Positions 7,809-16,317 of a DNA stretch of 64,000 bases are shown here, piece after piece (positions within the stretch are counted from its first letter, which is position 1; the number at the start of each line of letters is the position of its first letter). This DNA is from Myxococcales bacterium (GTDB lineage: Bacteria; Myxococcota_A; Polyangia; JAAYKL01): assembly GCA_012522445.1 (NCBI GenBank), contig JAAYKL010000015.1, positions 1-64,000 on the forward strand. The letters are read 5' to 3'. The notes under the pieces were generated by a model. It saw nothing but the letters and a program-made list of their open reading frames with translations, made no database searches and had not been told where the DNA came from. Position numbers and translations under genes: made by a program.

Positions 7809-9107
7809 TTAGAGCGGCAATTCGTTGGCCAGCATGTGCGCCATGGTTTGGCGCTGGCGGATGCACTGCACGCGGCCGTCGGTGCGCAGCAACAGCTCGG
7901 CGGCCTGCAGGTGGGAGTTGTAGTTGAACGGCGACATGGACGCGGCATAAGCCCCCACGCCGCCGATGACCACCAGGTCGTCGATGTCGGGCTCGGCCAT
8001 TATCCGCGGCGCGATGCGTCCCGTTGCATCGATGGTTTGCGCGTCGCCGCTCTCGCAGCAGCGCCCCACCACCACTTGGGGGCGGGCGTCGGCGGGCATG
8101 TCATTGGGGGCGAAGTCGCTGGAGCGCAGGTGACCGTCTTTCGAGATGACCCAGAAGGGATGGCGGGCGCCGTAGAGCAGGGGGCGCGTATTGACCTCCA
8201 TGCCGCCGTCCAGCAGCACGAAGCGATGGCCTTGGGCGCCGGTTTGCTTTTTGTCGATGACGCGGGTGAGCAAGTAACCGGCATTGGCGAGGTAAAAGGT
8301 GCCCGGCTCCACCTCGGTGTGCAGCCGCCGCCCGGTGCGCTGGTAAAAGTCGAGGACGCGCGCCTTGGCATATGCCCCCAGTGCCTGGATGTCGGCATCC
8401 GCCTCGTCGGGCATGCGCGCCACTTTGAAGCCGCCGCCGAAGTTCACCCTTGTGGCCTGGGGAAACCACTGCGCGAGGATGTCGAGCTGCCGGTCGACGT
8501 TTCGCCGCCACGCTTCGGGGTCGCCACCGGAGCCGATGTGGACATGCACCGTGTCGAAGACGACGCCGCGCTCTGTGGCCAGGCGTTGCACCGCTGCCAT
8601 GTCGGAGAGGTGGACGCCAAAGGAGGAGTCGTGGTCGCCGGTGTTGCGCGTGGCGCTTTCGCCCGATCCCTCGCCGGGGTGTACGCGCATGGCGAGGGGG
8701 ATGCGGTGGGCCGCGGCGAAGTCGGCGATGCGGGCCAATTGGCGGTGCGAGCAAACGTTGAAGCGCAGGCCCTCGGTCATCATTGTCTCAAGGTCTTTTA
8801 AATTGGCGTCGTCTTGCACCTCTTGGGTGGTGAGCATGATGTCGCGCCAGGGAATGCCCGCCAGGTGAGCGCGCCGGGCTTCGTTGAGGGAGCTGGCGTC
8901 GATGTGGATGCCCTGCTGGTGGATGAGCTGCAACAGGGCCCGGTTGGCGTTGGCCTTCATGGCGTAACCGACGCTGAGGCCAAAGGCGCTGGGCATGGCC
9001 TTTACCTCGGCGCAGCGGGCGAGGATGGCGGCTTCATCGTACACGTAGAGCGGCGTGGTGTGGTCGCGGGCAATTTGGGCAAACTGCGCACTGGAGATGG
9101 TGTTCAT
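7809..9107 (-). CDS. lysA: Diaminopimelate decarboxylase
   Basis: 432 residues, ATG at 9107 with AAGGA upstream. It belongs to the fold-III PLP decarboxylases: YAMKAN holds the PLP lysine (Lys51), HIGSGG is the phosphate/His region, VNFGGGF the glycine loop, EPGTFYLANAGYL the Glu-Pro-Gly turn, and the C-terminus has CCESGD, the active-site cysteine/glutamate motif, followed by GGVGAYAASMSPFNYNSH. It removes CO2 from meso-diaminopimelate to give L-lysine, the last step of lysine synthesis. It is 28 bases downstream of the large signalling gene and 31 bases upstream of the propeller lipoprotein gene, so probably in their operon. Confidence 0.9.
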   Translation of the reverse strand: MNTISSAQFAQIARDHTTPLYVYDEAAILARCAEVKAMPSAFGLSVGYAMKANANRALLQLIHQQGIHIDASSLNEARRAHLAGIPWRDIMLTTQEVQDDANLKDLETMMTEGLRFNVCSHRQLARIADFAAAHRIPLAMRVHPGEGSGESATRNTGDHDSSFGVHLSDMAAVQRLATERGVVFDTVHVHIGSGGDPEAWRRNVDRQLDILAQWFPQATRVNFGGGFKVARMPDEADADIQALGAYAKARVLDFYQRTGRRLHTEVEPGTFYLANAGYLLTRVIDKKQTGAQGHRFVLLDGGMEVNTRPLLYGARHPFWVISKDGHLRSSDFAPNDMPADARPQVVVGRCCESGDAQTIDATGRIAPRIMAEPDIDDLVVIGGVGAYAASMSPFNYNSHLQAAELLLRTDGRVQCIRQRQTMAHMLANELPL

Positions 9108-9135
9108 GGGATTCCTTATCGCTTGGGGAGCGGGG

Positions 9136-12100
9136 TTAAAACGATGGTTTCAGCGTGTTGGTTTTGCCGTCCTTGATGCTCACCATGCGCAGGACGCGGC
9201 TGTTGCCCTTAATGAAGGTGACCTCGTGGAGTCCGGGCGAGAGCTTGATGGTGGTGGGGGCGTTGCCGCGCGGTTGGCCGTCGACGAGCACCCGGATGGG
9301 TTCGGTGACGCCAGCGGGCAGCTCGATGCGCAGGGTGCCGGCGGGCTCGGCGCTCTTGGCTGGGGCTTGTGCTGGCTGTGCCGGCTGCGCTGCTGGGGCC
9401 GGGGTCTTGGCCGGGGCCGGAGCCGGGGTGTCTTTGGGTTTCGCGGTTTCGCGGGGCCGGGGTGTCTCCCGGGGGCGCGTGGTCTCAGGGGCGTTGGCGT
9501 CTCGTTGGCGCCGGGTGCGGGGCGGACGCGTGGCGAGAGCGGCGGCGTCTTCGCGGGCCGTATCTGGGGCGATGCCCGGGGTGTCACTGGAGGTTGCCAC
9601 AGCGGCGTCGGTGTCCGGCGCGGTGCTTGTTATGGCGCCGGTGTCAAGCGCGGCGGGCGCAGCCAAGGGCGCGGGGGAGTCCGTTGTTTGTGGGGACGGG
9701 GCGGCTTGCTCCCATGGGCGCGCGACGATGGCGAAGACCAAGAGCGCGGCCGCCAACAGCAGCAGCGCCACGAGCCAACGGTTGTGCCGCGGGGCCGGGG
9801 CGATCTCGATGTCTTCCTGGTGCGGCGGTGGTGGCGGGGCAGCGGCGGCAATGGCGCGGGCGGCGGGGGTGTCGACCACCTCGATGTCGCCCAAGTCGAT
9901 GGGATCGGTTTGGGTGCCGGCCAACGGCGGGGCAGCGGCTTGGGTTGTGTCCACTTTGGCAACCGCGGCCTTGGCGCTCGCGGTGAGCGGCGCGACCCAT
10001 TCGCCCAAGGCCAGGGACTGCCACTCCACGGTGTTGCGCGCAATGGGTGTGCGGTCTTCGTCGGGGGGCGGCGCATCCAACGACTGTATGGCGCCAGCGC
10101 GCAGCAGGTCGAGGAGCAGGCTCTCCATGGCGTCTCCGGAGAGCGTGCCGTCGGCGACCAGGTCGGTGGGGGCAACGCCTTGGGCCAAGCGCTTCACCGG
10201 GTCGCGCATCTTTTCGGGGGCCTCTTGTGTGTAGGCGACCACCACGTCGTCGTCGAGTTGCACGCGGCGTATCTGCAGCATGGCGCCGTCGGTGATCTGC
10301 GCCACGGTTTGGTTGCGGCGTCGGCAGACCGCGTCGATGGTGTCTCGGGTGGGCGCGGTGAAGTGTTCGCGGGTGCCCCCGGTGGCGGCCAGCACGGTAA
10401 AGCGACCGCCGGCGATGCCCAGGAGGCGCTCCAGCGCGCGTTCTCCGGAGGCGAACGAACCGTCGACGCCGGTCATGGTCACAGCGGTCAATTTTCCCTG
10501 GCGAAACGCCACGTCAAAATCGGTCCAGCTCTCGCGAAAGAGCACGTTGGCATCGGGGCGGCGGCTGCTCACGGCCAGGAGCAAGTCGACGACGCCGACG
10601 CGCTCCACGCGGCCCGTGACATCGGCGGTTCCCTGGAGTTGGCGGTTGAGCACGAGCTTGGGCCGCAGGGCGCGCAGGGTGCGGGCGAGGATGTGGCGGC
10701 GCTGGGCATCCTGGATGGGGGCGCGATCGGTGGTCTCTTTGGCTGCGTGCTGCGGGGCCATCACGTCGGCCTTCCAGGAGAGCAAGATCACGGGGATGTC
10801 GCGCAGGCGGTAGTCGACGCGCAGACGGTTGCGCAGCTCCCAGCCGTCCATGCCCGACAGGAGGATGTCGGTGAACACCAGGTCGGGCGGGTAGGCCCGG
10901 ATGCTCTCCAGGGCTTCGAAGCCGTCGGTGGCGGTGCGCACGTTGACGCCGGCGTCCTTGAGCACCTGAGAGAAGAGCGCGCGAATGTTCGGGTCGCTGT
11001 CGGCCACCACGGCGCGCAGATTTTGCAGGGCCCGCACGCCTTCTTCGTCGGGCAGGTCGAGAATGTCGGCGCCCGGGGCGTCGCTGTCGTCGGCCAGGGT
11101 CATCAGGTCGACTTGTTCGGCGGTGGCGGGAGCAAAGCGGATTTTGCCGCGAGAACCCTGCATGGCGGTTTGTCGCACCTGCGCCACCAGTGACCAGATG
11201 TTGGACAACATGCCCGCCTCATTAATAATGCGGAAGCGCTCGTTGGCGGTCTCGGTGGTGGCGGCGTCGAGGGTGCCTTGGCGCAGCTCGTCGACGATGA
11301 ACTCGAAGAGCTCGAGCAGGGTGGGATCCTTGAGGCCGCGCTGGATGCGCATGCCTTCGGCGTTGGGTCCGGTGAGGGCGCGCACCCGGGCCAGCAGGGT
11401 TTCGTTGTCGATGGGTTTGGCGATGACGTCGGGGCGCACCCGGGCCAGTTGGGCCGAGATTTTGAGCAGCGGGATGTAGTCGGAGAGGGGCTCCAGGGAG
11501 AGCTGGTCGGCCACGGTCATTCCCCAGGGCGCCGGATCGTCGAGGTCGATAATTACGAGCTCGGGGGCCTCGGCCAGGACGCGCGGCAGCAGGGTGGCGG
11601 GGTCGGTGAATTCGACGGGTACAAAGTTCGCTCCCCTGAGTACGAAGGATATTTTTTTGCGCACATTGGCGTCCTTGACACCGATAAAAATCGCCAGTCC
11701 CGCATCTTGCAGGGGCTTGGGTCTCTCTGTTACCGCAGGTTTTTCGGCGGCTCTTGGCTTCTCTGCCGGTGGCGCTTTCTCTGCCGGTGGCTCTGGCTCT
11801 GCCGGTGGCGCTGGCTCTGCCGGTGGCGCCTTCTCTGCCGGTGGCGCTGGCTCTGCCGGTGGCGCTGGCTCTGCCGGGGGCGCTGGCTCTGCCGGGGGCG
11901 CTGGCTCTGCCGAAGACGCTGGCGCTTTGGCGATGGGTTTCTCTTCCCGCTTGGCGGAGGTGCCGGGCGGTGGCGACACCTGGATGGCCGCCGCGTATGC
12001 GGTCTCTTTGAGTGATTCGAGGACGGCAATTTCTGCTTCTAGCCAGTCCAAATCTTCGGGGGTGGGCGGGGTGGTTTGCGCGCGGATGTCGTCGAGGCGC

Positions 12101-12345
12101 TGCAGGTACTTTTTGGCCCAATCCGTAATGTCCAACAGGCCGTACACCGCACCCGCACCTACCAAGCTTTTGGCAATGCGCTCCAAACCGTCGAGGGGCC
12201 AACGGCCGCCATAGGTTGTACCGGTTTCAACGGCGCGTTTTACCCGCTCGATTTCGCGGCGAAAGCCATCGAACTTGCGATCAAATGTCGCCAAAAAATT
12301 TATTTGTCGTTTTGCTTCTAACTTCGTCATCAAACCCGCAGCCAT
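9136..12345 (-). CDS. Degenerate-Hpt / double receiver / PATAN-like / TM / PEGA signalling protein
   Basis: 1069 residues; start ATG 12345 is favoured by GGAGG five bases upstream over a second in-frame ATG at 12330. Domains in order: residues 20-115 helical, with AKSLVGAGAVYGL at 58-70 matching the Hpt core but lacking the phosphorylatable His; 146-200 a run of PPAE repeats; about 216-325 a receiver-like domain (VIIDLDD with the Asp, Lys in IAKPI); about 436-535 a second receiver (VVADSDPN, VFTDILLSGMDGW, VILLSWK); about 565-645 a PATAN/DUF4388-like domain (LNRQLQGTADV ... FASGERALERLLGIAGGRFTVL); a helical stretch; one membrane helix at about 855-878; an Ala/Pro/Thr linker; and a PEGA-like end from about 1000. 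Probably a membrane-bound output or scaffold protein. First gene of a long minus-strand operon. Confidence 0.8.
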   Translation of the reverse strand: MAAGLMTKLEAKRQINFLATFDRKFDGFRREIERVKRAVETGTTYGGRWPLDGLERIAKSLVGAGAVYGLLDITDWAKKYLQRLDDIRAQTTPPTPEDLDWLEAEIAVLESLKETAYAAAIQVSPPPGTSAKREEKPIAKAPASSAEPAPPAEPAPPAEPAPPAEPAPPAEKAPPAEPAPPAEPEPPAEKAPPAEKPRAAEKPAVTERPKPLQDAGLAIFIGVKDANVRKKISFVLRGANFVPVEFTDPATLLPRVLAEAPELVIIDLDDPAPWGMTVADQLSLEPLSDYIPLLKISAQLARVRPDVIAKPIDNETLLARVRALTGPNAEGMRIQRGLKDPTLLELFEFIVDELRQGTLDAATTETANERFRIINEAGMLSNIWSLVAQVRQTAMQGSRGKIRFAPATAEQVDLMTLADDSDAPGADILDLPDEEGVRALQNLRAVVADSDPNIRALFSQVLKDAGVNVRTATDGFEALESIRAYPPDLVFTDILLSGMDGWELRNRLRVDYRLRDIPVILLSWKADVMAPQHAAKETTDRAPIQDAQRRHILARTLRALRPKLVLNRQLQGTADVTGRVERVGVVDLLLAVSSRRPDANVLFRESWTDFDVAFRQGKLTAVTMTGVDGSFASGERALERLLGIAGGRFTVLAATGGTREHFTAPTRDTIDAVCRRRNQTVAQITDGAMLQIRRVQLDDDVVVAYTQEAPEKMRDPVKRLAQGVAPTDLVADGTLSGDAMESLLLDLLRAGAIQSLDAPPPDEDRTPIARNTVEWQSLALGEWVAPLTASAKAAVAKVDTTQAAAPPLAGTQTDPIDLGDIEVVDTPAARAIAAAAPPPPPHQEDIEIAPAPRHNRWLVALLLLAAALLVFAIVARPWEQAAPSPQTTDSPAPLAAPAALDTGAITSTAPDTDAAVATSSDTPGIAPDTAREDAAALATRPPRTRRQRDANAPETTRPRETPRPRETAKPKDTPAPAPAKTPAPAAQPAQPAQAPAKSAEPAGTLRIELPAGVTEPIRVLVDGQPRGNAPTTIKLSPGLHEVTFIKGNSRVLRMVSIKDGKTNTLKPSF
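11757..11915 (-). repeat. 18-base tandem repeat coding for PPAE(P/K)A units
   Basis: About nine imperfect copies of an 18-base unit (plus-strand sense GGCTCTGCCGGTGGCGCT) within the large signalling gene. In the coding sense they give a Pro/Ala/Glu linker between the Hpt-like domain and the first receiver. Copies differ by Glu/Lys swaps. Such in-frame repeats can change length by slippage without breaking the frame. Confidence 0.85.
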
Positions 12346-12374
12346 GGCATCCTCCCAAAAAAACGTCGATCGCG

Positions 12375-12403
12375 ATTATCCTTCGATAGGCGGATTGAGG
12401 CAA
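12375..12403 (-). promoter_or_regulatory. Predicted promoter of the signalling/lysA operon
   Basis: Reading on the minus strand: TTGCCT (12403-12398), 17 bases, GATAAT (12380-12375). The predicted start is about 25 bases before ATG 12345, leaving room for the GGAGG site. Confidence 0.5.
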
Positions 12404-12440
12404 GCTCCCCACGCCAACAATACAGCACGCAGGGGCGAGA

Positions 12441-12469
12441 TTTACACGCGGGCGCGTTTCATATATACA
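12441..12469 (+). promoter_or_regulatory. Predicted promoter of ileS-lspA
   Basis: TTTACA at 12441-12446, 17-base spacer, TATACA at 12464-12469, giving a leader of about 80 bases. A small dyad, ACGTT-N7-AACGT (12476-12492), sits right at the predicted transcription start and may be an operator or a 5' hairpin. I do not see a T-box leader. Confidence 0.5.
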
Positions 12470-12555
12470 GGCGCGACGTTGCATTGTAACGTGCCCCTCT
12501 TCATCAATCCGCCCATCCACGACGGGATGCGGCGCCGCAACACCGAGGTTCCCAA

Positions 12556-15378
12556 ATGACCGACAAGTACAAAAACTCCATCTGTCTGCCCAAGACCGAC
12601 TTCCCCATGAAGGCCGCCTTGAACAAGCGCGAGCCCGAATTTCTGCACTTCTGGACCGAGAACGATATCTACCAAAAGGCGCTGGAACAAAACCAAGGCG
12701 GCCCGGCCTTTGTCTTCCACGACGGCCCGCCTTACGCCAACGGCACCATCCACCACGGCCACGTGCTCAACAAGGTGCTCAAGGACATCGTCGTCAAATA
12801 CCGCCTGCTCAAGGGGTCGCCGGTGCATTACTACCCCGGCTGGGACTGTCACGGCCTGCCCATTGAGCTCAACGCCGAAAAAGACCTGGGCAAACCCAAG
12901 GACACCGACGACAAGCTCTCCATCCGCCGCCGCTGCGCCGAGTACGCTCGCCAGTGGATCCGCACGCAGATGTCCGAGATGCAGCGCCTGGGCGTCTTCT
13001 CGCTCTGGGACGCGCCCTACCTCACCCTGGACCCCGCCTACGAACAAGTGATCGCCGAACAGCTCGCCCTGGTGGTCGAAAAAGGCCTGCTCTACCGCGG
13101 CAAGAAACCCGTCTACTGGTGCGCCGACTGCGTGACGGCCCTGGCCGAGGCCGAGGTCGAGTACTTCGACCACACCTCGCCGTCGGTTTACGTGAAGTAC
13201 CCGGTGAAAACCCAGGCCGCGCTCCGCGAAACCCTGGGGCTCCCCGACGACGGCAAACCCCTCTCCCTCATGATCTGGACCACCACGCCCTGGACCCTGC
13301 CCGCCTCGCTGGTCATCGCCGTGCACCCGCGCTACGCCTACCGCGCCTTTGCGGTGGAGGGCGAATACGTGGTCTTCGCCGAGGAGATGGCCGAAGCGAC
13401 CTTTGCCGCGGCCAAGCGCAGCGGCGTCCCGAGCGGACAACCCGTCAACGGCGCGCAGCTCGTGGGCACGACTTGCACCCACCCCTTCATCGAGCGCGAC
13501 ATCCCCGTGTTCACCGCCGATTACGTAACCCTGGAGGCCGGCACCGGCTGCGTCCACACCGCCCCGGGCCACGGTCAGGACGACTACCGCCTGTGCGCCG
13601 AGCACGGCATCGACCCCTACGCCCCGGTGGACGAACACGGTCGCTTCGAACCCGAGGTCGCGCAGTGGGCGGGCCGCAAGGTCACCGAGGCCAACGCCGA
13701 CATCGTCCAGCACTTGGCCGACGTGGGCGCCCTGTTCAATCCCACAGGCCAGCGCATCCAACACCAGTATCCCTGCTGCTGGCGCTGCAAAACCCCCATC
13801 ATCTTCCGCGCCACCCCCCAGTGGTTCATCTCCATGGACAACACCGGCCTGCGCGAACAAGCCCTGGCCGAGATCGACGCCACCCGCTGGATCCCGCCCT
13901 GGGGCCGCGACCGCATCCACGGCATGGTGGAGCAGCGCCCGGACTGGTGCATCTCGCGCCAGCGCCTCTGGGGAGTGCCCCTGCCCTTCTTCTTTTGCAC
14001 CGACTGCGGCGAGTCCCTGGTGGACGCCGACATCATCCGCCACGTGGCCCGCATCTTTGGCGCCCACGGCAGCGACGAGTGGTTCCGACGCGACGCCGCG
14101 GACCTGCTGCCCGAAAAAACCACCTGCACCTGCGGTAGCCGCACCTTCACCAAGGAAGAAAACATCGTCGACGTCTGGTTTGAGTCCGGGGTGAGTTGGG
14201 CGGCGGTGGCGGCCCAGCGACCGGGCATGTCCGTTCCCGTCGATCTCTACCTCGAGGGCTCCGACCAACACCGCGGCTGGTTTCACACCGCCCTGCTAAC
14301 CTCGGTGGCCACCACGGACAAAGCCCCGTACCGCGCGGTGCTCACCCACGGCTTCATCTGCAACGAGGACGGCAAAAAATACTCCAAGAGCCAAAAGAAC
14401 TTCGTGCCGCCGGGGCAAACCGTCGAGCGCGAGGGCGCCGAAATTCTGCGCATGTGGGTGGGCTACGAGGACTACCGCTCCGACATCGTGTACTCGCCGG
14501 GCATCATCAAAAGCCTGGTCGATTCCTACCGCAAAATCCGCAACACCTTTCGCTTCATGCTGGGCAACGTGAGCGACTTCAACCCGGACACCGACGCCGT
14601 GCCCCTGTCCGAGATGCCCGCCCTGGACCGCTGGATGCTCGGCCGCTTCGCCGCCTACTTGCGCCGCCTCGACCAGGGCTACGACGCGTACAACTTTCAC
14701 CACATCTTTCACCGCACCATCGACCTAGTGACCGGCGACCTCTCGGCCTTTTACCTCGACATCATCAAGGACCGCCTCTACTGCGAGCTGCCCGCGGGCG
14801 TCCTGCGCCGCAGCGCGCAAACCGTGCTCTACATCATGGCGCGCGACATGGCCCGGGCGCTGAGCCCCATCTTCAGCTTCACCGCCGAAGACGTGTGGCG
14901 CAGCCTGCCCAAGGCGCAAGACACCCCGGTGTCGGTGTTTCTGGCGGGCTTTCCCGAGGCGCCGGGCGACTGGGACGACGACGACCTGCAGGCCCAGTGG
15001 CAGGTGCTGCGCGACGTGCGCCGCGAGGTGACCCGCGTGCTCGAAGACATGCGCCGCGACGGCCGCATCGGCAACGCGCTCCAGGCCGAGGTCACCGTCA
15101 CCGCAAATCGCGAAACCCACGGCGTGCTGGCGGAGATGGGCGAAGCGCTGCTCACCGAGGTCTTCCTCGTGTCCCGCACCACCCTGGCGGCGGGCGAGGG
15201 CGACACCGCGGTCACCGCCACGCCCTCGGAGGCCCCCAAGTGTCCCCGCTGCTGGCGCATGGGACACGGCATCGGCAGCGACCCGGCCCACCCCGCGCTG
15301 TGTACGCGCTGCGCCCAAGTGGTTACGGCGCTGGTCGACAGCGGGCAACTCACCCTGCCCCAGGAGGTGTCCCCATGA
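12556..15378 (+). CDS. ileS: Isoleucyl-tRNA synthetase
   Basis: 940 residues, the usual bacterial length. The class I signature HHGH is at 66-69 (in GPPYANGTIHHGHVLNK) and the second, KYSKS, at 608-612. The editing (CP1) domain lies between, with TTTPWTLPASLVIAVHP and GTGCVHTAPGHGQDDY. The C-terminal zinc module is present: Cys896, Cys899, Cys916 and Cys919 (CPRCW ... CTRC), the bacterial type sensitive to mupirocin-like inhibitors rather than the eukaryote-like resistant type. It charges tRNA-Ile with isoleucine in the cytoplasm. Its TGA overlaps the lspA ATG by four bases; the ileS-lspA pairing is common across bacteria. Confidence 0.96.
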   Translation: MTDKYKNSICLPKTDFPMKAALNKREPEFLHFWTENDIYQKALEQNQGGPAFVFHDGPPYANGTIHHGHVLNKVLKDIVVKYRLLKGSPVHYYPGWDCHGLPIELNAEKDLGKPKDTDDKLSIRRRCAEYARQWIRTQMSEMQRLGVFSLWDAPYLTLDPAYEQVIAEQLALVVEKGLLYRGKKPVYWCADCVTALAEAEVEYFDHTSPSVYVKYPVKTQAALRETLGLPDDGKPLSLMIWTTTPWTLPASLVIAVHPRYAYRAFAVEGEYVVFAEEMAEATFAAAKRSGVPSGQPVNGAQLVGTTCTHPFIERDIPVFTADYVTLEAGTGCVHTAPGHGQDDYRLCAEHGIDPYAPVDEHGRFEPEVAQWAGRKVTEANADIVQHLADVGALFNPTGQRIQHQYPCCWRCKTPIIFRATPQWFISMDNTGLREQALAEIDATRWIPPWGRDRIHGMVEQRPDWCISRQRLWGVPLPFFFCTDCGESLVDADIIRHVARIFGAHGSDEWFRRDAADLLPEKTTCTCGSRTFTKEENIVDVWFESGVSWAAVAAQRPGMSVPVDLYLEGSDQHRGWFHTALLTSVATTDKAPYRAVLTHGFICNEDGKKYSKSQKNFVPPGQTVEREGAEILRMWVGYEDYRSDIVYSPGIIKSLVDSYRKIRNTFRFMLGNVSDFNPDTDAVPLSEMPALDRWMLGRFAAYLRRLDQGYDAYNFHHIFHRTIDLVTGDLSAFYLDIIKDRLYCELPAGVLRRSAQTVLYIMARDMARALSPIFSFTAEDVWRSLPKAQDTPVSVFLAGFPEAPGDWDDDDLQAQWQVLRDVRREVTRVLEDMRRDGRIGNALQAEVTVTANRETHGVLAEMGEALLTEVFLVSRTTLAAGEGDTAVTATPSEAPKCPRCWRMGHGIGSDPAHPALCTRCAQVVTALVDSGQLTLPQEVSP

Positions 15379-16043
15379 GCGCACCCGCCAAAATCGCCGC
15401 CCTCAAAAAACCCGTGGTGGCCGCCCTCATCATCTTTGTGGTGACCCTGGCCGCCGACCAAATCACCAAGCAGTGGGCCTACCACACGCTGGTCAACGAG
15501 GAGTTCCACGCGCTCACAGACGCCCACCCCGCCTGCACGTCGCCGGACGCCGAGCTCGATCGAGCGCGCCTCGTGTACCGCACCGCCGCCCCCATTGAGG
15601 TGGTGCCCCACATGTTTAACTTTCGCTACGTCGAGAACTGCGCCAACGCCTTTGGCATGCTGCAAAAAGTCCCCGCCAAGGTGCGCTTCCCCTTGCTGCT
15701 CGTCATCTCGTTTCTCGCCTGCATCGTCATCCCCTACATGTTTGTCAAAACCCCCAGCGATCACCGCTTCATGCTCTACGCCCTGCCCTTTGTGCTCGGC
15801 GGCGCCCTGGGCAATCTGCTCGATCGCATGATCTACCGCTTCGTCATCGACTTCGTAGATTGGTACGTGGTGCTGGGCGGCAAGGAATACCACTGGCCCA
15901 CCTTCAACATCGCCGACGTCGCCATTGTCATCGGCATCGGCCTGATGATTTTGCAGATGCTCCCCGGCGGACGCAAAAACACCCCCGCGGACAGCGCCAA
16001 AGAAGCGGACGCCCCGCCAAAGAAAACGCCGGGTAACGCGTAA
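15375..16043 (+). CDS. lspA: Lipoprotein signal peptidase (signal peptidase II)
   Basis: 222 residues, with four predicted membrane helices (about 13-34, 104-124, 133-148, 178-196). The aspartyl-protease pair is Asp159 (in FVIDFVDW) and Asp181 (in TFNIADVAI), and GNLLDR at 146-151 is the family motif. The usual NxGAAFG stretch is varied to ENCANAFGML. It is longer than E. coli LspA (164) because of a roughly 35-residue periplasmic insert after the first helix (HALTDAHPACTSPDAELDR, with one Cys) and a Lys/Pro-rich tail. It cleaves prolipoproteins before the lipidated Cys, which suits the many lipoproteins in this window. An ATGA overlap couples it to ileS. Confidence 0.93.
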   Translation: MSAPAKIAALKKPVVAALIIFVVTLAADQITKQWAYHTLVNEEFHALTDAHPACTSPDAELDRARLVYRTAAPIEVVPHMFNFRYVENCANAFGMLQKVPAKVRFPLLLVISFLACIVIPYMFVKTPSDHRFMLYALPFVLGGALGNLLDRMIYRFVIDFVDWYVVLGGKEYHWPTFNIADVAIVIGIGLMILQMLPGGRKNTPADSAKEADAPPKKTPGNA

Positions 16044-16186
16044 TGCCTTCTCGCTTCGGCATATTGGGCTGGGTGATTGGGGCCCTCATGGTTTTGGCGG
16101 CCATTCGCAAAATTTACGCCCTATTGCAACGCCGCCGCCTCTTTCGCAAAAACGCCAAAAAATCCCCCAAAAACCCACAACGGTGA
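16043..16186 (+). CDS. 47-residue membrane protein with basic tail, unknown
   Basis: A short frame whose ATG shares its A with the lspA stop (TAATG), which suggests translational coupling. It encodes one membrane helix (FGILGWVIGALMVLAAI, residues 5-21) followed by a strongly basic cytoplasmic tail (RRRLFRKNAKKSPKNPQR). Orientation by the positive-inside rule puts the tail in the cytoplasm. I do not recognise a family. It may be a genuine small membrane protein or a translated leftover; the overlap and helix-plus-basic-tail design favour the former. Confidence 0.5.
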   Translation: MPSRFGILGWVIGALMVLAAIRKIYALLQRRRLFRKNAKKSPKNPQR

Positions 16187-16281
16187 CGCCGGACACACAG
16201 CGTTACAAAAAGAACCAACCGCGCCAGCCCAACGCCCGCGCCATGGGTTGTGCCCGCGCCGCCTTCTGTGCGTGCGCCATC

Positions 16282-16311
16282 TTGAAGCCCTAGCGTGTTG
16301 TGGTGTATATC
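16282..16311 (+). promoter_or_regulatory. Promoter for the acyltransferase gene, suggesting a leaderless mRNA
   Basis: TTGAAG at 16282-16287, 18-base spacer, TATATC at 16306-16311. The -10 box ends six bases before ATG 16318, so transcription would begin at or next to the start codon. No ribosome-binding site precedes the ATG, which agrees with this. Confidence 0.5.
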
Positions 16312-16317
16312 TGCCGC

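Noticed and set aside
11757-11915. The tandem 18-base repeats as a CRISPR array
   Set aside because: Units are contiguous with no spacers, keep a reading frame and code for a Pro/Ala/Glu linker.
12442-14286. A 614-codon minus-strand frame opposite ileS
   Set aside because: Shadow frame; the plus-strand ileS has all synthetase motifs.
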